A stretch of DNA of 64,000 nucleotides, taken from contig NZ_KL544006.1 in the NCBI RefSeq assembly GCF_000711985.1, positions 366,179 to 430,178 of the forward strand, read 5' to 3'. Below, piece after piece: positions 56,757 to 64,000 of this stretch; within the stretch, counting starts at the first letter, position 1, and each line of letters begins with the position of its first letter. Source of the stretch: Rheinheimera texasensis DSM 17496 (GTDB taxonomy: Bacteria > Pseudomonadota > Gammaproteobacteria > Enterobacterales > Alteromonadaceae). The position numbers and the translations under genes were made by a program. The notes beneath the pieces are model-generated. The model ran no database searches, had not been told where the DNA came from, and worked only from the letters and a program-made list of their open reading frames with translations.

Positions 56757-57990
56757 GGTTGTACTCCTTAGCAATAAAATCAGTCAGACTGGCCATGTTT
56801 AACGAGGCCAAATCAATAAATTCTTGAAGAGGTAGTGTTAACTCATCTGGACTTCCCAGAAAGAGTCCCCGGCAACCTGCATTGCGGGCTGCCAGCATAT
56901 CCCGCGAATCATCGCCGATATACCACGTTTGGCTGAGACAAAGTTGAAGGTCATAGCTGGCTTTCAGAAATAGGCCTGGATTGGGTTTACGATCAAAATC
57001 TTGCACATCCTGCCAATGCGCACCAGCAACATAAACTGCATCAATATAGACGCCTGTTTTGGCAAGTTCCCGGCACATTTTTTCGTGTATAGCTGCGAGT
57101 TGATGTTCAGACAGATCGCCCGTCGCCAGACCTGCCTGATTCGTGATAACCACAAACCGAAAACCTATTTGCCCAAGACTCGCGAGTGCTGCCACATTAT
57201 CCGCGATAACTTCGAATTGCTTGGCAGAAGTGATATAGCTACCTTTTGGCGCCTTTATATTGATGGTGCCATCACGGTCTAACAAAATCAGTTTTTTATG
57301 TTTAAGAAATTCGGCGGTGTAACTAAGGCGAACCGGATCAGAGATGCTGTGATACTGCTGCGGTGTCAGATATGCACTTAACTGACCAATGTCAGCAAGT
57401 TGCTGTAATATTCTAGAAAACGATTGGTTTTCAGCATCATTGATCATCGATACCACGGATTTATTGACACACATAAATCCCAGTTCCACATAATCTAGCC
57501 CTTCTTTTTGCCGTTTCGAATCATAACACGCGACTTTGGACTCGGATGTCAGTGCGATATTGCCGTTTTTCTTAGGTACAACGAGCAATGACAGCAGGCA
57601 TTGTTGGGCAAGATAATGCTCGGTTAGTACAGCAAGGTTGTAGTTGACATAGTTGTCGCTATATAGCAAAAAAAAGGTCTCATCAAGCAAGTGAAACGCT
57701 CTGTAGAGGCGACGACCTGTATCCCATTCTACATCTCCCTGTGAATAGCTGATTTCTAGCCCAAGAGCTTCGCCGCGGCCAAAGTAGTCGAAAATTTTTT
57801 GATGCAGATAACCGGTTAATAACAGAACTTTTGAAATTCCCTGGATTTTGAGTTGATGCAGTAAATACCACAGAAATGGTTTACCGTTCACGTCGACCAT
57901 CGGCTTAGGCGTTTCCCTGGTTAATGGCAGCAGTCGGGTACCGAGTCCACCAGCAAGCACAACGGCTTGAGAAATTTTTACATTCTGCAA
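56734..57990 (-). CDS. hddC-gmhB: Fused heptose-1-phosphate guanylyltransferase/heptose-bisphosphate phosphatase
   Basis: Two-domain enzyme of 418 residues for GDP-D-glycero-alpha-D-manno-heptose synthesis. Domain 1 (about 7-230) is a nucleotidyltransferase: VVLAGGLGTRLLPLTRETPKP, FLLYSDNYV. Domain 2 (about 231-410) is a GmhB-type HAD phosphatase: LLDRDGTIN with Asp238 and Asp240, VVITNQAGLATGD, RKPNPGLF and YIGDDSRDMLAARNAG. The zinc-site cysteines usual in GmhB (CxH...CxC) are absent (AGAHWQDVQDFDRKP). Its end overlaps the following SDR by 23 bases. No separate hddC or gmhB is seen in the window. Confidence 0.88.
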   Translation of the reverse strand: MQNVKISQAVVLAGGLGTRLLPLTRETPKPMVDVNGKPFLWYLLHQLKIQGISKVLLLTGYLHQKIFDYFGRGEALGLEISYSQGDVEWDTGRRLYRAFHLLDETFFLLYSDNYVNYNLAVLTEHYLAQQCLLSLLVVPKKNGNIALTSESKVACYDSKRQKEGLDYVELGFMCVNKSVVSMINDAENQSFSRILQQLADIGQLSAYLTPQQYHSISDPVRLSYTAEFLKHKKLILLDRDGTINIKAPKGSYITSAKQFEVIADNVAALASLGQIGFRFVVITNQAGLATGDLSEHQLAAIHEKMCRELAKTGVYIDAVYVAGAHWQDVQDFDRKPNPGLFLKASYDLQLCLSQTWYIGDDSRDMLAARNAGCRGLFLGSPDELTLPLQEFIDLASLNMASLTDFIAKEYNHESHGHW

Positions 57991-58337
57991 ATCACTGCCT
58001 CACAGTCAAATTATTGACATATATCTGATATTTTGAACGAGCCTTCGCTTCCAGACTGAAGCATGAGTTGTTTTCCACTATATATTCAACAACTTTGTTC
58101 ATTTTCGCTTTCAGCCAAACTCGTCTGGGTGTTTTCAATAAATATGCCAGCTTCTGATACACATCACTCTATCGACAACGAGTCTCAATTCTTGACCATT
58201 GAGTTCTTAAGAGTTTCCGGAATTTTGCGTGATTGCTTACGAGCTTTCAGGCACAATTTTTGCTGTCATTGCATTTATCAGACTGAGCCAAAGGCTTTTC
58301 CCTACAAATAACCAGAACCTCCGACAGGAATTGAGAT
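57991..58337. other. Divergent intergenic region
   Basis: 347 bases between hddC-gmhB (minus) and an SDR gene (plus). No convincing coding frame: the candidate frames have no ribosome site and no known domain. It is AT-rich and must contain two divergent promoters. On the plus strand TTGACC (58191-58196) and, on the minus side, TTGACA (58014-58019) are plausible -35 boxes, but no well-spaced -10 goes with either. No JUMPstart or ops element was seen. Confidence 0.5.
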
Positions 58338-59213
58338 ATGAATATTTTCATTACCGGAACAGAGAGCTTTGTCGGCAAAAGGCTGATCCGGGCACTCGAC
58401 CAGCTTGGCCATAAATTAAGCGGTATTGACGCAGCACCGTCCAGCGACGGGCGTTTTTTGCAGAGCGATTTATTGAATCCAAAGTTAAATCAACTAATCC
58501 CTCAAAACACGGACATTGTGATTCATCTGGCTGCACTTTCCCGTGATCCGGATTGCCGCAACCGCGCAACCGAATGCTTTGCGACGAATGTAATGGGTAC
58601 ATTGGCATTGATAGATGCTGTTGCGACCCATCAGGTACAGCAGTTTATTTTTGCATCCACAGAGTGGGTATACGATTTATGTGATGCCGTCAGTCTGAAA
58701 ACAGAAAATTCATTGATTAACATCTCGAATCATACTTCCGAGTATGCGTTGTCCAAGTTAGTTTCCGAAAATAACTTACGGCAAAAGTATCAGCATGGAT
58801 TCTGTGACACAACCATCCTGCGTTTTGGCATTATCTACGGACCTCGGCCGACAAACTGGTCTGCAGTTGAGTCATTATTTTTCCAGGTACGCGATCAAAC
58901 GGAAATTAAGGTGGGCTCATTAGAAACAGCCCGTAGTTTCATTCATGTTGATGACATCGTTGCCGGCATTATTGCCAGCTTTCAGACAAAGGGTTTTGAA
59001 ATCATCAATTTACAAGGTTCTAAATTGATCAGTTTGGGTGAAATTATCAGTCTTTCTGAACAAATCCATGATAAAACAGTACAAATCAGCGAAACCGCGC
59101 CAGCTGCCCCCAATATTCGTAATGTCTCTAATGAAAAAGCCACAAACCTGATTGGCTTCAGAGCACAACTAGATCTCGAAGCCGGTTTACGCTCGTTGTT
59201 AACAGTAAATTGA
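58338..59213 (+). CDS. NAD-dependent epimerase/reductase
   Basis: SDR enzyme of 291 residues on a nucleotide sugar. The Rossmann motif is ITGTESFVG (the middle Gly of GxxGxxG is Ser), then VIHLAALSRDPDC, the Ser/Thr region FASTEWVYD and YALSK (the YxxxK pair). FGIIYGPRP and FIHVDDIVAGI follow. GGAATTGAG precedes ATG 58338. It opens the plus-strand operon with CmcI-like, transketolase and gmhA genes. The reaction is not assignable from motifs. Confidence 0.72.
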   Translation: MNIFITGTESFVGKRLIRALDQLGHKLSGIDAAPSSDGRFLQSDLLNPKLNQLIPQNTDIVIHLAALSRDPDCRNRATECFATNVMGTLALIDAVATHQVQQFIFASTEWVYDLCDAVSLKTENSLINISNHTSEYALSKLVSENNLRQKYQHGFCDTTILRFGIIYGPRPTNWSAVESLFFQVRDQTEIKVGSLETARSFIHVDDIVAGIIASFQTKGFEIINLQGSKLISLGEIISLSEQIHDKTVQISETAPAAPNIRNVSNEKATNLIGFRAQLDLEAGLRSLLTVN

Positions 59214-59221
59214 GTGATTAA

Positions 59222-60049
59222 GTGACTAAAGCTGGGATAACACTGGCCGATATTGCAGGTAATCATTGTGAATTTCACTATTATGCGCGCAAAAAGGATA
59301 ACCACTTGAAAATTGCATTGACAGTCAAATCAGAGGACGGAAATCTCATCGAAGAGGTCGATCTTTATTCTGCTGAAGGATACAAAGTTGCTGCCGACTT
59401 ATGGTTGAGAGCATCCTGTCATCAAAGGGTCATGTATGAGCCGACCTGGATGGGTATTCCTATAATCCAGTATCCAACCGATATGGTCATGATGCAGGAA
59501 CTCATCTGGAAAATAAGGCCTGACTACATCATTGAAACTGGCGTTGCACATGGTGGCTCATGCGTATTGCATGCTTCGATTCTGGAGCTCATCGGCAAAG
59601 GTCAGGTGATCGGAATTGATGTAGAAATTCGCAAATATAACGAAACTGCGATTAAAAACCACCCGATGGCAAAGCGCATCCATTTAATTGAAGGTAGTTC
59701 AATAGATCCTGAAGTAATCAAACAGGTTCGTCACATTGCCAGACCCGGAGCCAAATGCCTGGTCGTCCTTGACTCCAATCACAGCTATCAGCACGTCAAA
59801 AAAGAAATAGAACTGTACCAACAATTTGTGGGTATCGATTGCTATATGGTCGTGATGGATGGCGCTCAGGAATGGGCTGCAACTTTACCTAATGGCAAAC
59901 CTGAATGGGCTGAAGACAATCCGTTACGGGCTATTCGTGAATTCGTTACAGCAAGTGAAGGTGAATGGGTGGTGGATGAACACTACAGCAGGATGAAAAT
60001 CACCTCGTCCCCTATGGGTTTCTTAAAACGCCGAGACATGAGTATCTGA
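59222..60049 (+). CDS. CmcI-like sugar O-methyltransferase/hydroxylase family protein
   Basis: Member of the cephalosporin hydroxylase (CmcI)/rhamnosyl-O-methyltransferase family, in practice mostly SAM-dependent methyltransferases. A GTG at 59222, 8 bases after the preceding stop, is the likely start. The 275 residues include the motif I-like stretch DYIIETGVAHGGSCVLHAS, VIGIDVEIRKYNE and the conserved VVLDSNHSYQHVKKEIELY, and end in FLKRRDMSI. In glycan loci these proteins usually O-methylate sugars. The N-terminal 60 residues are unlike the family core. Confidence 0.8.
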   Translation: MTKAGITLADIAGNHCEFHYYARKKDNHLKIALTVKSEDGNLIEEVDLYSAEGYKVAADLWLRASCHQRVMYEPTWMGIPIIQYPTDMVMMQELIWKIRPDYIIETGVAHGGSCVLHASILELIGKGQVIGIDVEIRKYNETAIKNHPMAKRIHLIEGSSIDPEVIKQVRHIARPGAKCLVVLDSNHSYQHVKKEIELYQQFVGIDCYMVVMDGAQEWAATLPNGKPEWAEDNPLRAIREFVTASEGEWVVDEHYSRMKITSSPMGFLKRRDMSI

Positions 60050-60058
60050 GGAGTTTCT

Positions 60059-60847
60059 ATGCAACCGCTTGCCCCGCTGAGCTTACGCCGTACATTATTG
60101 GGCATCGCACACAAGTCCAAGGCATCACACATCGGCACTTGTCTATCCTGTATCGAAATACTTTCTGCGGTATTTCAATCTGTTGATATCAGTAAAATTG
60201 CCAGTCAGGAAGCTGACCGCGACCGTATCATTTTGAGCAAAGGCCACGCGGCTGCCGCGCTTTACACGACTCTCCATCATTGTGGCCTTATCAGCGAGGC
60301 CGAATTCAATACCTATTACAGTGCAGGCTCATTGTTAAGTGGGCATTCGAACCATTTTCATCCAATGGTAGAACACTCAACAGGTGCGCTGGGACATGGG
60401 TTATCCGCAGGCGTTGGTATGGCAATGGGTCTTAAAGCCCGCAAGTTAAAATCACGAGTCTTTGTCATCCTTGGAGATGGCGAGTTGAATGAAGGATCTA
60501 ACTATGAAGCATTCATGCTGGCTGGTCATTTAAAGCTGGATAACCTGTGCGTCCTTATCGATAACAATAAACTCAGTGGTATAGGTCTAACCGATAGTTT
60601 TTGCAGCCTTGAACCGCTGGCAGACAAACTGGAAGCATTTAACTTTCACACCATCCGGCAGGATGGGCACCAACTACAACAACTGTTTGACAACATTCAG
60701 ACAACGGCATTTGCAAACAAGCCAGTTGCGATTATTTGCGATACGGTCAAAGGGAAAGGTGTGCCGTTTATGGAAGCACAAAACGCCTGGCACTATCGGC
60801 CGCTGAACGATGAAAGTTACGCCAAAGCATTGGCAGAATTGTATTAA
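60059..60847 (+). CDS. Transketolase N-terminal subunit
   Basis: Thiamine diphosphate-binding half of a split transketolase. It has 262 residues: HKSKASHIGTCLS, LSKGHAAAALYTTLHHCG, GALGHGLSAGVGMA and the TPP/Mg motif LGDGELNEGSNYEAFMLAGH ending ...NNKLSG. The second half is encoded 9 bases on. Such subunits occur in archaea and in sugar-biosynthesis clusters. Here it may supply sedoheptulose-7-phosphate for GmhA or add a two-carbon branch to a sugar. Confidence 0.9.
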   Translation: MQPLAPLSLRRTLLGIAHKSKASHIGTCLSCIEILSAVFQSVDISKIASQEADRDRIILSKGHAAAALYTTLHHCGLISEAEFNTYYSAGSLLSGHSNHFHPMVEHSTGALGHGLSAGVGMAMGLKARKLKSRVFVILGDGELNEGSNYEAFMLAGHLKLDNLCVLIDNNKLSGIGLTDSFCSLEPLADKLEAFNFHTIRQDGHQLQQLFDNIQTTAFANKPVAIICDTVKGKGVPFMEAQNAWHYRPLNDESYAKALAELY

Positions 60848-60856
60848 GAGGTCTCT

Positions 60857-61753
60857 ATGCGCGGTGTATTCTTTAAACTTCTGGAAAAACAAATGGCCGA
60901 GCAGCCAAATACTTTTTTTCTCTGTGCAGACATGGGGTTGGGGCTCATCGAATCCATGCAGGAAAAATATCCGGAGCGGACCTATAACGTCGGCATCGCT
61001 GAAGCCAATATGGCAAGTATTGCTGCCGGTCTGTGCAATACCGGATTTAGACCTTATTGTTACACGATATCAAACTTCCTGATCGAACGCGCGTTTGAGC
61101 AGATCCGCAACGATATTTGCCTGCACGATTATCCAGTGGTCCTGGTTGGGACCTCAACCGGTTTTGATAACGGTATCCTGGGGCCAACACACCATGTGAT
61201 AGATGAAATCGGCTGTATTAAAGGCTTGCCTGGTATTGAAATTATTTCTCCGGTCGCAGTATCCGCAATTCCATTGATCATGGAATACCTGAACACTTCT
61301 GACAGACCTTGTTATGTCCGCATCGGTAAAGGCGATTTTGACCCCACTGTGCCGCTGACCAAGATGAATCAATTTGTTTTAGCTCCGCCGAATGCGTCAA
61401 CGCTGGTCATTACACACGGGACACAGTTTGAGAATTGCTATAAAGCACTCGCTGGCCAAGGTAATGTCGCTCTCTATGCGATGAACCATATTCATCCACT
61501 TTCCACGACGGATTTATTACCGCTCTTTCAGAAATATTCGACTGTTGTCGTTGTTGAAGACCAATTGAAATCAAGTGGTTTGTACAACTCGTTATGTCAG
61601 TGGTTGGTCGAGCAACAGCTGACGGGAGTCCGGTTACTACCCCGATGTGTGCCGGTGGAATATAGTCACGAAGTTGGACATAAAGATTATTTTGAAGACA
61701 AATATGGGCTGAGCACTCAGAAGCTCGCCGACTTTTTTCAATCACTGCAATAG
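60857..61753 (+). CDS. Transketolase C-terminal subunit
   Basis: Pyrimidine-binding and C-terminal half of the split transketolase. It has 298 residues: FFLCADMGLGLIESMQEKYP, NVGIAEANMASIAAGL with the catalytic Glu (IAEAN), GTSTGFDNGILGPTHH and the C-terminal lobe VVVVEDQLKSSGLYNSLC. It follows the N-terminal subunit by 9 bases with GAGG as ribosome site, and precedes gmhA by 85 bases with no feature of note. Confidence 0.9.
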   Translation: MRGVFFKLLEKQMAEQPNTFFLCADMGLGLIESMQEKYPERTYNVGIAEANMASIAAGLCNTGFRPYCYTISNFLIERAFEQIRNDICLHDYPVVLVGTSTGFDNGILGPTHHVIDEIGCIKGLPGIEIISPVAVSAIPLIMEYLNTSDRPCYVRIGKGDFDPTVPLTKMNQFVLAPPNASTLVITHGTQFENCYKALAGQGNVALYAMNHIHPLSTTDLLPLFQKYSTVVVVEDQLKSSGLYNSLCQWLVEQQLTGVRLLPRCVPVEYSHEVGHKDYFEDKYGLSTQKLADFFQSLQ

Positions 61754-61838
61754 GGACAGAGAATAAGAGCGCTTCGGTGAGAATCAACGGCCGCAGCACT
61801 GATTCCGAATATGGTCGCCGCTTAAGAGGAACAAACAA

Positions 61839-62435
61839 ATGAGCATTTTTCAGCAGTACACACAGCAGTTAAGTGACGCCCTGCAAAACCTGGATCAGAC
61901 CACCTTCGATCATTTGGCCGAGCAGCTGTTTGATCTCTGGCTGGCAAGGAAACGGCTGTTCATTTGCGGCAACGGTGGCAGCGCCGGCAATGCAATTCAC
62001 ATCGCCAATGACTTTACTTACGGCATTAACCCAAACGGGTTAGCGCTTGATGTTGAAGCTCTACCGGCTAATAGTGCGGTTATGACCTGTCTGGCGAACG
62101 ATATCGGTTATCAGAATGTGTTTGCACATCAGTTGAAAGTCAAAGCGCAAACAGGTGATGTCCTGCTTGTGTTATCCGGTAGTGGAAACTCGGCAAATAT
62201 TATTCAGGCATTACAACAAGCTAAGCTCTGCGGCATGACCAGTTATGCTATTGTCGGGTTTGATGGTGGTAAAGCGGCGAAAATGGCGGATCATGTTATC
62301 CACGCAAATGTTCAGGACATGCAAATCTCCGAAGATATTCAGGTAATCATCGGGCATATGCTGATGAAATCACTCTATCAGGCCATTAGCCAATATCAGC
62401 AAGATACACTGGATTTCCCGTCGGTCAGAGCCTGA
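61839..62435 (+). CDS. gmhA: D-sedoheptulose-7-phosphate isomerase
   Basis: SIS-domain isomerase converting sedoheptulose-7-phosphate to D-glycero-D-manno-heptose-7-phosphate, the first committed step. It has 198 residues (family about 190-200): FICGNGGSAGNAIHIANDFT with the phosphate-binding SIS loop, TCLANDIGYQNVFAHQL, LLVLSGSGNSANIIQALQQ and SEDIQVIIGHMLMKSLY. AGAGGAA precedes the ATG. Its last 40 bases overlap the convergent gene on the other strand. Confidence 0.92.
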   Translation: MSIFQQYTQQLSDALQNLDQTTFDHLAEQLFDLWLARKRLFICGNGGSAGNAIHIANDFTYGINPNGLALDVEALPANSAVMTCLANDIGYQNVFAHQLKVKAQTGDVLLVLSGSGNSANIIQALQQAKLCGMTSYAIVGFDGGKAAKMADHVIHANVQDMQISEDIQVIIGHMLMKSLYQAISQYQQDTLDFPSVRA

Positions 62436-63493
62436 GTAACTGTTAAAGGGGTAACCTTCAGCCCTTTGGCTACTGACAAATAATCGACTACGGTCTCGAT
62501 CATTTGTAAGTTATTGCAGCGGGTAAGGTTCCAGACATGGGTCTTCTCCGCGGCATGCCAAACATGCAAAGGAGGCCGTAACACAACAACTTCAAGCGCA
62601 TTAAAACATAAAGATATTGTCGTCAATGCCATCGAATAAAATCCACACACCAAAAACGGCGGCACACTAGTTTGCGATAACCAGGTTTCAACCGGCACTC
62701 CCGTTTGCAACACACTGACTCCGGGTATTTCTCTCACGTACTCTAATAATTCAGTCGTCGCTGTCCGGTGCGGCAGAAAAATAATCTCAAGCTCTGGGTA
62801 AAGCCAACGAACCTTGTTTAACAGCAGCAGATATTCAGAAACATTGATAAATCCAAGCTCAACCTCACCGCCCCCCAGCAACAACATTTGCTGCCGATTT
62901 ACACTTTGATGATGATATTGCATCGCGCTAAGCACGTTTTTCCGCACACTGAGCCAGGGCAGTTCTGGTAATTCAAAGACTGTAAACAACTCAAGCCGCT
63001 CAGGCGCAATCGTTGAGATGCCAAGCTCCTGTCTACATTGCGCGGCTCTTTGTGCTCTCTGTGCATCAGGGTCTGCCGGGAAATCAAAAAACTGCTGTTT
63101 ACTGAATAGATAACGATAAAATACTAATGTTGCGTTGCCGTCATCCATCAGAACAACTTTAGAGCCGGACAGACTGCAAACTACGTCCCGCTGCCATTGC
63201 TGACGAACATTGGTAAAAAATACCAGGGAGTACGACTCCTTACTCAGAGCAGAAACATATTGACCGTAACAGGAAATTCTCAATTCAATTTCCCCGGTCT
63301 GGCGAGGAACTTGAATCAGCTTTCTGGGGGCTAATTCTTTGAGTAAAAGCAACAATTGGGGATAAGCATCCGCCCGGCAACAGTCATGAACAATGACATC
63401 GTAATTATCTATGGAGTACTCTCGCAGAGCTTCTGTCAGATTAAAAACTTGAGCCGGAGTATCGATAACAAACAAGGCTTTACCAGACGTCAT
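62396..63493 (-). CDS. GT52/polysialyltransferase-like glycosyltransferase (tentative)
   Basis: Unfamiliar protein of 365 residues; ATG 63493 follows GGGGAG and overlaps the upstream stop (ATGA). It is soluble-looking, with a GT-B-like pattern. The C-terminal half resembles sialyltransferase family GT52: LLLGGGEVELGFINVSEYLL, EIIFLPHRTATTELLEYV (the His-Arg element), PVETWLSQTSVPPFLVCGFY and SMALTTISLCF. The N-terminus (GKALFVIDTPAQVFNLTEAL) is also GT52-like. The donor might be a CMP-nonulosonate, given the pse locus 20 kb away, but this is inference. Confidence 0.55.
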   Translation of the reverse strand: MTSGKALFVIDTPAQVFNLTEALREYSIDNYDVIVHDCCRADAYPQLLLLLKELAPRKLIQVPRQTGEIELRISCYGQYVSALSKESYSLVFFTNVRQQWQRDVVCSLSGSKVVLMDDGNATLVFYRYLFSKQQFFDFPADPDAQRAQRAAQCRQELGISTIAPERLELFTVFELPELPWLSVRKNVLSAMQYHHQSVNRQQMLLLGGGEVELGFINVSEYLLLLNKVRWLYPELEIIFLPHRTATTELLEYVREIPGVSVLQTGVPVETWLSQTSVPPFLVCGFYSMALTTISLCFNALEVVVLRPPLHVWHAAEKTHVWNLTRCNNLQMIETVVDYLSVAKGLKVTPLTVTQALTDGKSSVSC

Positions 63494-64000
63494 GTCTCCC
63501 CATCCTCCCGCTGCGAACAAGCGTAGCCAGCTATTTGCTCAAACACGCTGAACCGCTTTATCTGTGCTGAAAGATCACAAAACAGCCGGTTGTCACCGGC
63601 AATAAAAGCTTGAACCTGCGCCAGCAGACCCGCTTTAAATTCATGATCCTGAGAATTGTCCAGCAACACTGGCTGCCAGTCTACTGTACCTTTTAACTGC
63701 TGTTGTAGCTGTTCGAGCGGCATCAGACGCAGCTTCCGCTTTGCCGTACAAAGTTCTAAAGACCACCGTCCTGCAGAGCTCCAATTGCCGGTATAACTGA
63801 ACATCGCTCCACTGACGGCAATGCCTGCACCGCTAAAAACAGCACCAACCGGATGCCATTCCAGCCGCCCACCTTGAAAACAACTGATTTCAGTCGGTGC
63901 ACCGCCAAGATAAAATGCGAGATCTATCAGGTGTGCTGTGTTGGCTATCAGCCAGCGTGCTTTGACTTCGGCTGGGTGTGGTGACGGGCCGATAAGATGG
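63490..64000 (-). CDS. Gfo/Idh/MocA-family oxidoreductase, N-terminus beyond window
   Basis: Only the C-terminal 169 codons are visible; the frame is open to base 64000. From the edge it reads HPAEVKARWLIANTAHLIDL then AFYLGGAPTEISCFQGGRLE and GAMFSYTGNWSSAGRW, a pattern typical of the C-terminal domain of Gfo/Idh/MocA sugar dehydrogenases. The catalytic His is likely the one in NTAHLID. The stop overlaps the next gene (ATGA). The Rossmann half must lie upstream of the window. Confidence 0.72.
   Translation of the reverse strand, partial: HLIGPSPHPAEVKARWLIANTAHLIDLAFYLGGAPTEISCFQGGRLEWHPVGAVFSGAGIAVSGAMFSYTGNWSSAGRWSLELCTAKRKLRLMPLEQLQQQLKGTVDWQPVLLDNSQDHEFKAGLLAQVQAFIAGDNRLFCDLSAQIKRFSVFEQIAGYACSQREDGET

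Noticed and set aside
58063-58311. 82-codon plus-strand frame in the divergent intergenic region
   Set aside because: No Shine-Dalgarno sequence, no family resemblance and irregular composition; more likely leader and promoter DNA.

Overview
The window looks like a chromosome segment from a marine or freshwater gammaproteobacterium of the Alteromonadales/Chromatiaceae type (Rheinheimera, Arsukibacterium or Alishewanella are good guesses). The basis is gene order: a polar-flagellum block in Pseudomonas/Shewanella/Vibrio order, with FlrABC regulators, sigma-54 promoters, the ParC/ParP/FipA polarity factors and a second MotA/MotB-type stator pair (MotCD). No rRNA, tRNA, CRISPR array, transposase or integrase was seen.

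Layout. (1) 1-5.9 kb, minus strand: a Vi-antigen-like nucleotide-sugar set, wecB-tviB-tviC (UDP-ManNAc and UDP-HexNAcA supply), followed by a large multi-SLBB polysaccharide export protein cut by the window edge. (2) 6.1-20.2 kb, minus strand: flhA-flhF-flhG-fliA-cheY-cheZ-cheA-cheB-motC-motD-parC-parP-cheW-fipA, a tightly packed operon behind a strong sigma-54 motif at 20201-20216. (3) 20.2-33.6 kb, minus strand: fliEFGHIJK-fliLMNOPQR-flhB behind a sigma-54 motif at 33644-33659. (4) 33.9-37.9 kb, minus strand: flrA, then flrBC with its own sigma-54 motif at 36397-36412. (5) 38.06-38.86 kb: a divergent flagellin with a sigma-28-like promoter.

(6) 39.1-44.7 kb, plus strand: a complete CMP-pseudaminic acid pathway, pseB-C-F-G-I-H, divergent from the flagellin, so probably serving flagellin glycosylation. 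It runs into the relics of an acyl-carrier-protein/ketoreductase module and an intact AMP-forming ligase (45.1-46.5 kb). (7) 46.5-49.4 kb, minus strand: a glycosyltransferase, a TagD-type CDP-glycerol synthase and a TagF-like glycerophosphotransferase, that is, a glycerol-phosphate decoration module.

(8) 49.6-64 kb: a mosaic, apparently AT-richer glycan locus. It holds the whole route from sedoheptulose-7-phosphate to GDP-D-glycero-D-manno-heptose (gmhA, hddA, and a fused hddC-gmhB), a split transketolase that could make the sedoheptulose-7-phosphate, three SDR-type epimerases/reductases, an RmlC-like 3,5-epimerase, a C-methyltransferase-like protein, TylF-like and CmcI-like methyltransferase/hydroxylase genes, a PhyH-type oxygenase, a GT52/polysialyltransferase-like enzyme and a partial Gfo/Idh/MocA oxidoreductase. 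Together these suggest a highly modified heptose, partly like the Campylobacter capsule heptose pathways. This is the least familiar part of the window and the best place to look for new chemistry.

Starts were moved from the longest reading frame wherever a Shine-Dalgarno sequence, a stop/start overlap or the family N-terminus supported a shorter protein. All functional calls rest on motifs read by eye; no database search was run.
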